Position numbers and translations under genes: made by a program
Notes under the pieces: generated by a model
What the model saw: only the letters and a program-made list of their open reading frames with translations
Databases searched by the model: none
What the model was told of the DNA's origin: nothing
Assembly: GCF_009932555.1 (NCBI RefSeq)
Contig: NZ_BLJO01000007.1
Coordinates: 376,930 to 440,929 of the forward strand
DNA from: Steroidobacter agaridevorans
GTDB lineage: Bacteria; Pseudomonadota; Gammaproteobacteria; Steroidobacterales; Steroidobacteraceae
Direction: 5' to 3'
Length of the DNA stretch: 64,000 nucleotides
Shown here: piece after piece, positions 59,316 through 64,000 of the stretch
How the letters are laid out: every line of letters starts with the position of its first letter
Numbering within the stretch: position 1 is the first letter of the stretch

Positions 59316-59899
59316 CCGAGCGTAACGACGATCCCATCAAAGCTCTCTGGCGCGCGCAATCCACGGAGGTACCCGCGATGTCTGTTTCCTATGTTCGCCA
59401 TCGCTCTGGCGAGTTGCATCGAGCCTTCCGCATCCGCAACTGGCTCGAGCAGGGCGCGGGCGTGCTGGGGTTTGCCGGATGCCTGGTAGTCATCCTCATG
59501 GCGCCGCATCCGTGGGTCAAAGCGGCGGCGGCCCTGATACTGATCGGCGGCGCTTACAGCGGGTGGCAATGGCATCGGCGGACCGCGTCGTTCCGGACCG
59601 ACCCGTCCAAATCCAGCGAAGCCAGCCTGTCGTTTTATAAGCATGAGCTGGAGCGCAAGCGCGATATCCATCGGACGCTGTGGCGCTGGTACCTGCTGCC
59701 GATTGCGCCCGGCGTCATCGCCATGCTGAGCTGGAATTTCTTCGGCGATCCGCAGACCCGAGGAACATCTGCGCCCTGGGGTGTGCTCGGAATGCTGGTC
59801 GTCTGGCTGGTCGTTTCCTTGATCTACGAGCGCTCCAAGGCGGCGCAGTGTCAGCGGGAGATCGACGCGCTGTCGGCATTGGCGGAACCGGAGAGCTGA
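59312..59899 (+). CDS. Small membrane protein, putative anti-sigma factor
   Basis: A 195-aa protein with a cytoplasmic N-terminus (DDPIKALWRAQSTEVPAMS) of the kind found in small ECF partner proteins, and four membrane helices at about 47-63, 68-84, 115-135 and 150-168, with a hydrophilic loop 85-112. Translationally coupled to the ECF sigma gene (ATGA). No named family; the anti-sigma role is inferred from coupling. Confidence 0.68.
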   Translation: MTERNDDPIKALWRAQSTEVPAMSVSYVRHRSGELHRAFRIRNWLEQGAGVLGFAGCLVVILMAPHPWVKAAAALILIGGAYSGWQWHRRTASFRTDPSKSSEASLSFYKHELERKRDIHRTLWRWYLLPIAPGVIAMLSWNFFGDPQTRGTSAPWGVLGMLVVWLVVSLIYERSKAAQCQREIDALSALAEPES

Positions 59900-59947
59900 T
59901 CCGGCGCTTCTTGTAAGATCAGCCCATCCTGGCCTGTGGGGTCCTCC

Positions 59948-60529
59948 ATGAAATATTCAGCGCTGCTTCTGACGTTGATGCTGGCGGGCTGCGCGGCGCA
60001 GCCGACCGTGAAGTCTTGGATGGATCCCAAGTCGTCGGTCACGATCACCGCTCAGACCGAACCGCTCGTCCTGATCCGCGCCCAGCCTGCGCCCAGTCTG
60101 AATGAGCGGGACTACGCGCAGCTGACCGCGATCGAAGTCAATCGCATGGGCGAGCGCAAGCTGTATCTGGTCGCCATCCTGTGGGGCTCATCCGAGCCCT
60201 GGTCCGACGAGTCCGGGACGTTCAAGAGCGCTTTCAAACAAGTCGAAGTGAATCTGGGCGATCGCAGCGTCGCACTCACGCCGCACACCGGCGAAGTCTC
60301 GGAGCTGGGCATCAGCCAGGCGCTGCCCTTGCCCATTCCGGGATCGAGCCAGATCTATTTTCCCATCAGCCGCGACGACCTTCGCGCCATCTCCAATTCG
60401 ACTCGCATCGAGCTCACCGCCCGCGGCATCCCCGAAGCGCCCCGCCGCTACGAGGAATGGCAGGACGGCCGTCGCAGCCTCAATGACTTTCTCGGTCAGC
60501 TCCCGGAAACGAACCGGCCGCAATCCTGA
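59948..60529 (+). CDS. Lipoprotein of unknown function
   Basis: A 193-aa protein with signal and lipobox LMLAGC (Cys about residue 15). The mature part is beta-rich with many charged residues (RDYAQLTAIEVNRMGERKLYLVAIL, VEVNLGDRSVALTPHTGEVSELG, GSSQIYFPISRDDLRAI). Residue order suggests a small sandwich domain. It follows the second ECF/membrane pair on the same strand (48 bp gap), so it may be its target or an accessory. No family recognised. Confidence 0.7.
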   Translation: MKYSALLLTLMLAGCAAQPTVKSWMDPKSSVTITAQTEPLVLIRAQPAPSLNERDYAQLTAIEVNRMGERKLYLVAILWGSSEPWSDESGTFKSAFKQVEVNLGDRSVALTPHTGEVSELGISQALPLPIPGSSQIYFPISRDDLRAISNSTRIELTARGIPEAPRRYEEWQDGRRSLNDFLGQLPETNRPQS

Positions 60530-61087
60530 TTGGACGCGTTAGCTCTCGTCTGCAAGATTCTCGCTGGATGCGACGCTCCCTGGTGGATTGCCGGGGGCTG
60601 GGCACTGGATCTGCATCGAGGCGAGAGCTATCGCGCTCACCAGGACATCGACGTCGCAGTACTGCGGCGGGATCAGCACAGTCTTCGGCAATTCCTCTCC
60701 GGCTGGTCTCTATCCAAGAGGGCCCATGGACTACAGCAGCCATGGATGGAATCAGAACAGCTCGAGTTGCCGATTCACGAAGTACACGCGGAGCGTAACG
60801 GAACTCGGCTCGAGTTCCTGTTGAACGAAGCCTCCGAGACTCACTGGCTGTTCCGCCGCGACCTCTCCATCTCGCTGCCATTGTCGGCGATGAGCCGCCG
60901 GTCGATCGGCGGCATCCCGTATCTCTGCCCGCCAGTGGTATTGCTCTACAAAGCAAAGAATCCGCGCTCGAAGGATCAGGACGACTTCGAGCAAACATTG
61001 CCGACGCTACAACCGGCGGACCGGCTGTGGCTGGCGCAAGCACTCGAGGTTTGCCACCCCGGGCACGCCTGGCTGCGGAGCCTCTAG
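60530..61087 (+). CDS. Nucleotidyltransferase-fold protein (aminoglycoside/lincosamide adenylyltransferase-like)
   Basis: A 185-aa protein with the nucleotidyltransferase core IAGGWALDLHRGE (residues 20-32), HQDIDVAVLRRD (D-x-D, about 37-48), and a later RLEFLLNEAS segment, as in ANT(2'')/LinA and broad domain-unknown relatives. Whether it modifies an antibiotic is unknown. The start is a TTG immediately after the TGA of the lipoprotein gene; no ATG lies before the core. It overlaps the convergent GH43-like gene by 4 bp. Confidence 0.8.
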   Translation: MDALALVCKILAGCDAPWWIAGGWALDLHRGESYRAHQDIDVAVLRRDQHSLRQFLSGWSLSKRAHGLQQPWMESEQLELPIHEVHAERNGTRLEFLLNEASETHWLFRRDLSISLPLSAMSRRSIGGIPYLCPPVVLLYKAKNPRSKDQDDFEQTLPTLQPADRLWLAQALEVCHPGHAWLRSL

Positions 61088-62949
61088 CGCTGGATGCCGG
61101 GCACGCGAATCGCCCGGTCGTCGCCGATTTCCAGCGGGATGAGGCCGAACTGCCGGCGCCAGGGCGAAGTCACGTCGTTGCCGAACATCGTCGACCAGTA
61201 GCGACCTTCCTTGTCTCGGAACGGCGTGCCGTGACCGGCATGCGGAGCGCCAAGCCTGCGCTTGGTGTAGGGACCGAAGAGAGACTTCGAGCTGCCGTAC
61301 ATCATGTCGTAGGTTCCATGGGTGCGCAGCGGACCGTTCCACTCGGCGCCGGTCACGAAATAGGTATCGCCGATCTTGATGAGCGCGTTGCCTTCGTAGC
61401 CGATGTGCGCGCCGTCGGTATCGACCAGCCGGCGCACCGGCCCATCGAACGCGTCGCGCTTCGCGTTCAGCTTGCCGAGGTTGCCGCCGCCCCATAGCAA
61501 ATAAAGATCGCCGCCATCTTCGAACAGGAACCCGTCGATGCCCTGCACGAAGTTTTCGCGCGCGACGTTTTCATACGGGCCTTCCGCCTTGCCGGTCTTG
61601 GAGCGATAGATCCAGGTCTTGCCGCCGACATTACGCTCCATGATGGAGAACGCGATGTAGTAGGTCCGGTCGCTTTCCACCCAGGTGATCTCGGGCGCCC
61701 ACAGCTCGGCGGTGCTCTTGAACGTGCGGCCCAGGCCTTTCCAATTGAAGATCGTCCCGCCCTTCTGCCAGGTCTTCAAATCCGCCGAGCGATACAACGA
61801 GATGCCGCCGTCGGGGTACGCGTAGCCGAAACCGCCTTGCGTGCCGACCAGATAATATTGGCCGTCGCCGCCGAGCGCGACGGACGGATCGCGCATGGTC
61901 TCGCTGGTGAGCAGCGCACGCGCCGACGCGACCGCACTGTTCTCGGTCAGAATGTTTGCCGACTGTCGCAGACGTCCGTCCGGCGAGCGCTCCAGCGGCA
62001 CCAGGCCGACCTGCTCGCAGAACATCGAGAAATCGTCTTCGCACTTCGGGTTGTAGCTCGCGTACAGCGCGCCCTGCTCATCCCGTACGATGGACGATTG
62101 CCCAGCGTGAGGAACGGCGAGATAACGGAACGAGAACGGACCATAAGGCGTCGGCGCTTCCGCCATGAACACATCGTCGGTCGGGCTGCGCATGCGTCCC
62201 GTGACTTCGTTGGCCATCAGCACGTAGCGGCCGTTGTCTTTGAACATTGCGGCGCCCGCCGAACCGACACGCGTCCGCACCGGCCAGTCTTTTCCAGGCG
62301 GAGGGTTGGTCGCAAACAGTGCTGGATCCGGCTTCAGAAAGCGCGGCGTCTCAGCGAGACGCTGCATATCAGGCTGCAAGCGCGCGATCATCCCGCCGCC
62401 CCACAGCAGATACGCCGAGCCATCGTCATCGATGAACAACGAAGTGTCTGAAGCATTCTCGACGAGACAAGGTGAGCCCACGTAAGGCTCGGCGGGTTTG
62501 GCTGCCGAGCCACGCGCTACGCGAGCGCAGCCGGCCGCATCCGTATAGGTGAGATAGAGCGATTCGCCGCGAACAGAAACGTCCGGCGCCGTGACCCGCT
62601 CGCCCTTCGCATGAACGATGCCGAGCGAGCGCCAGTTGCGTCGGTCCGTCGACGTCCAGAGTTGAATGCCGTCGCGGGGCATCTCACGCAGCACCGTGCC
62701 CGTCAGAAACCACTCGTTGTTCGAGGAGCGGACCATCGACGCATCCAGCAACGCGCGGGATGAGAACAAGGACTCGACGGGCCGCGCAGTCGCCGACGGC
62801 ATCACCGTCGCGTTCTTATCTTGGGAGGGATGATCGAGAAAGATGTCATCGGCGGGCGGTTTGCGTTTTGCTTCACCGAGTGCCGTCGACGCACACAGCG
62901 CCAGCATCACCGCCAGCGCTGCGGCTCCTTGCCCAACTCGATCTTTCAT
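61084..62949 (-). CDS. Exported GH43-like protein with two tandem five-bladed propellers
   Basis: A 621-aa protein with signal peptide (AALAVMLALCASTALGE). Two propellers of about 280 residues each are recognised by repeats: PHAGQSSIVRDEQGALYASY/FCEQVGLVPLE in the first and PHAGHGTPFRDKEGRYWSTMF/RRQFGLIPLEIG in the second, and LLWGGG in both. The second has the GH43 catalytic-type MRDPSVALGG, WAPEITW, IDGFLFEDGGDLYLLW and YEGNALIKIG (possible acid); the first keeps DASMV and DTSLFIDDDGSAYLLW but lacks an obvious Glu. Arabinofuranosidase or xylosidase activity is a family possibility. The ATG overlaps the sulfatase stop in a TGATG. Start chosen to open the signal peptide. Confidence 0.82.
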   Translation of the reverse strand: MKDRVGQGAAALAVMLALCASTALGEAKRKPPADDIFLDHPSQDKNATVMPSATARPVESLFSSRALLDASMVRSSNNEWFLTGTVLREMPRDGIQLWTSTDRRNWRSLGIVHAKGERVTAPDVSVRGESLYLTYTDAAGCARVARGSAAKPAEPYVGSPCLVENASDTSLFIDDDGSAYLLWGGGMIARLQPDMQRLAETPRFLKPDPALFATNPPPGKDWPVRTRVGSAGAAMFKDNGRYVLMANEVTGRMRSPTDDVFMAEAPTPYGPFSFRYLAVPHAGQSSIVRDEQGALYASYNPKCEDDFSMFCEQVGLVPLERSPDGRLRQSANILTENSAVASARALLTSETMRDPSVALGGDGQYYLVGTQGGFGYAYPDGGISLYRSADLKTWQKGGTIFNWKGLGRTFKSTAELWAPEITWVESDRTYYIAFSIMERNVGGKTWIYRSKTGKAEGPYENVARENFVQGIDGFLFEDGGDLYLLWGGGNLGKLNAKRDAFDGPVRRLVDTDGAHIGYEGNALIKIGDTYFVTGAEWNGPLRTHGTYDMMYGSSKSLFGPYTKRRLGAPHAGHGTPFRDKEGRYWSTMFGNDVTSPWRRQFGLIPLEIGDDRAIRVPGIQR

Positions 62950-64000
62950 CAAGGCTCGCTTCGTTGACGTGCGTGAACCGACGTAGACCATTCGTTCCAA
63001 AGCCTGGCCATCGCGGCCGCGCGCTTCGGTTCCGATTCGATCAGATCGCGGGTTTCGGTGCGATCCGTCTTCAGATGATAGAGCGACCACGGCGCGTAGA
63101 CCTTCGACTTCGGCCCCGGCGCGCGCGCCACCAGTTTCCAATCGTCGAGGATCACGGCACGCGAGCCTTCGTGTTCGAAGAACAGCGGCTTGCCGCGTGA
63201 CATCTTCTTGCCGGCCAACGCCTTCGTCAGGGAGATGCCGTCGATCGGCGGCTGACCTTCGGTGCGCGGCTTCACGCCGGCCAGCTCATAGAACGTCGGC
63301 GCGATATCCATGACGTGGCCGAGCGTGTGCACGCGAGTGCCCGGCTTCAGCTTGAGCCCTTTCGGCCAGCTGACGATGAACGGCGTATGCACGCCGCCGT
63401 CGTACGCTTCGGCTTTCCAGTAGCGCCACGGCGTGTTGGCCGCATTCGCCCAGTAGGAGCCGATGCCGGCCATGCTGGTCGCCGATCCCAGCGCCGGCTG
63501 ATCGACGCCGTAATGGATCTTTCTGCCGTCACGCGTTTCGCTCTGACGATCGTAGCCGGGCTGATAGCCCCGAGTGCTCGTCATCGTTTCCGGCGAGGCG
63601 CCGTTGTCGGAGACGAACACGATCACCGTGTTCTCATATTGGCCGGTGCGCTTCAGCGCGTCGATGACCCGGCCGATGCCCTGATCCATGACATCGATCA
63701 TGGCCGCATGCACAGACATCTTCGCGGATGCCTGCGCGCGCTCGGCCTGGCTCAACTGATCCCACGGCTTCTCCGGATTCTGCGCCCAGTCACCGGACAG
63801 TTGCGTCTTCGGCGCGGTCTTCGGATCGATGAGACCGAGCTTCACCTGCTTGGCGTAACGCGCCTCTTGCAGTTGTTCCCAACCGCCGTCGTACCGGCCG
63901 CGATACTTCGCGATCGCCTTCTCGGGCGCATGCAACGGCCAGTGCGGCGCGGTGTAGGCGAGATACATGAAGAACGGACGCTCGTCCTTGGCGAACGATT
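62949..64000 (-). CDS. Arylsulfatase, C-terminal part (runs off right end)
   Basis: The visible part encodes the second half of a type I sulfatase: DERPFFMYLAYTAPHWPLHAP, VIVFVSDNGASPETM (metal ligands D and N), PFIVSWPKGLKLKPGTRV, HVMDIAPTFYELAGV and the C-terminal GKPLFFEHEGSRAVILDDWKLV. The nucleophile cysteine motif lies to the right of the window. Its stop overlaps the GH43-like start by one base, so a polysaccharide sulfate ester and its glycosidase are probably handled together. Confidence 0.9.
   Translation of the reverse strand, partial: SFAKDERPFFMYLAYTAPHWPLHAPEKAIAKYRGRYDGGWEQLQEARYAKQVKLGLIDPKTAPKTQLSGDWAQNPEKPWDQLSQAERAQASAKMSVHAAMIDVMDQGIGRVIDALKRTGQYENTVIVFVSDNGASPETMTSTRGYQPGYDRQSETRDGRKIHYGVDQPALGSATSMAGIGSYWANAANTPWRYWKAEAYDGGVHTPFIVSWPKGLKLKPGTRVHTLGHVMDIAPTFYELAGVKPRTEGQPPIDGISLTKALAGKKMSRGKPLFFEHEGSRAVILDDWKLVARAPGPKSKVYAPWSLYHLKTDRTETRDLIESEPKRAAAMARLWNEWSTSVHARQRSEP

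Noticed and set aside
1-64000. tRNA, rRNA, CRISPR array, insertion sequence, integrase or attachment site
   Set aside because: None seen on reading; no repeated spacers, no transposase-like protein and no tRNA-like cloverleaf in the gaps.

Overview
The window is GC-rich, almost gap-free bacterial DNA (59 protein genes, two cut by the window ends; no gene-free stretch over 300 bp; no tRNA, rRNA, CRISPR or insertion sequence seen). The gene set points to a Gram-negative polymer degrader: three TonB-dependent receptors, a FecI/FecR pair, DUF885 and S9 peptidases, GH127 and GH43-like enzymes, two sulfatases, and Tat and lipoprotein signals. A gammaproteobacterium near Steroidobacter is my best guess, but that is inference from gene content, not from a marker gene.

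Layout. 1-911: N-terminal part of a TonB-dependent receptor. 1208-4327: a gtr-like glycosylation cassette (GT2, GtrA, large membrane protein). 4516-17810: the most interesting region. It has three transcription units: DHDPS-family deaminase / APC permease / DUF885 peptidase (minus strand); FAD D-amino-acid-type dehydrogenase / Tat-exported GH127 beta-L-arabinofuranosidase (plus strand); and DUF885 peptidase / 4-hydroxyproline epimerase / large exported unknown protein (minus strand). Together they read as release and catabolism of arabinosylated hydroxyproline, as found in plant extensins: GH127 trims beta-L-arabinofuranose, peptidases release Hyp, epimerase gives cis-4-D-Hyp, the FAD enzyme oxidises it, and the DHDPS-type enzyme deaminates the pyrroline product. 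A near-identical 15-bp palindrome (consensus AGTATACGATATACT) lies upstream of the receptor gene and of all three units, tying them into one regulon. The final step (alpha-ketoglutarate semialdehyde dehydrogenase) and the regulator are not in the window.

17895-24807: class A beta-lactamase-like protein, S12 serine hydrolase, S9 prolyl-oligopeptidase-like peptidase, XRE-cupin regulator and a branched-chain aminotransferase. 24855-41443: mostly housekeeping and accessory genes: a metallo-beta-lactamase/rhodanese fusion, alpha/beta hydrolase, TIGR03118 protein, sulfatase, an ECF42-type sigma factor with its DGPF partner, FMN reductase, LysE/LysR pair, DUF1697, DHFR-like, TrmO, SDR, 2-keto-4-pentenoate hydratase-like, DoxX, YghU. 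41569-49005: NTF2-like protein, second TonB receptor, orphan hybrid-input histidine kinase, exported GlcG-like protein, exported isoaspartyl methyltransferase.

49025-55316: a FecI-FecR-TonB receptor (with STN signalling domain)-FAD lipoprotein operon, i.e. a cell-surface-signalling unit. 55533-61087: an unusual array. An ECF sigma factor is followed by a membrane protein that fuses an anti-sigma-like N-terminus to a PstS-like phosphate-binding domain, then by a stand-alone secretin N0/N1 domain protein; a second ECF sigma/membrane protein/lipoprotein set follows. The first trio resembles in logic the phosphate-responsive PUMA3 (VreA-VreR-VreI) system of Pseudomonas but has a different architecture and may be undescribed. 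61084-64000: a tandem-propeller GH43-like protein translationally coupled to a sulfatase that runs off the right end.
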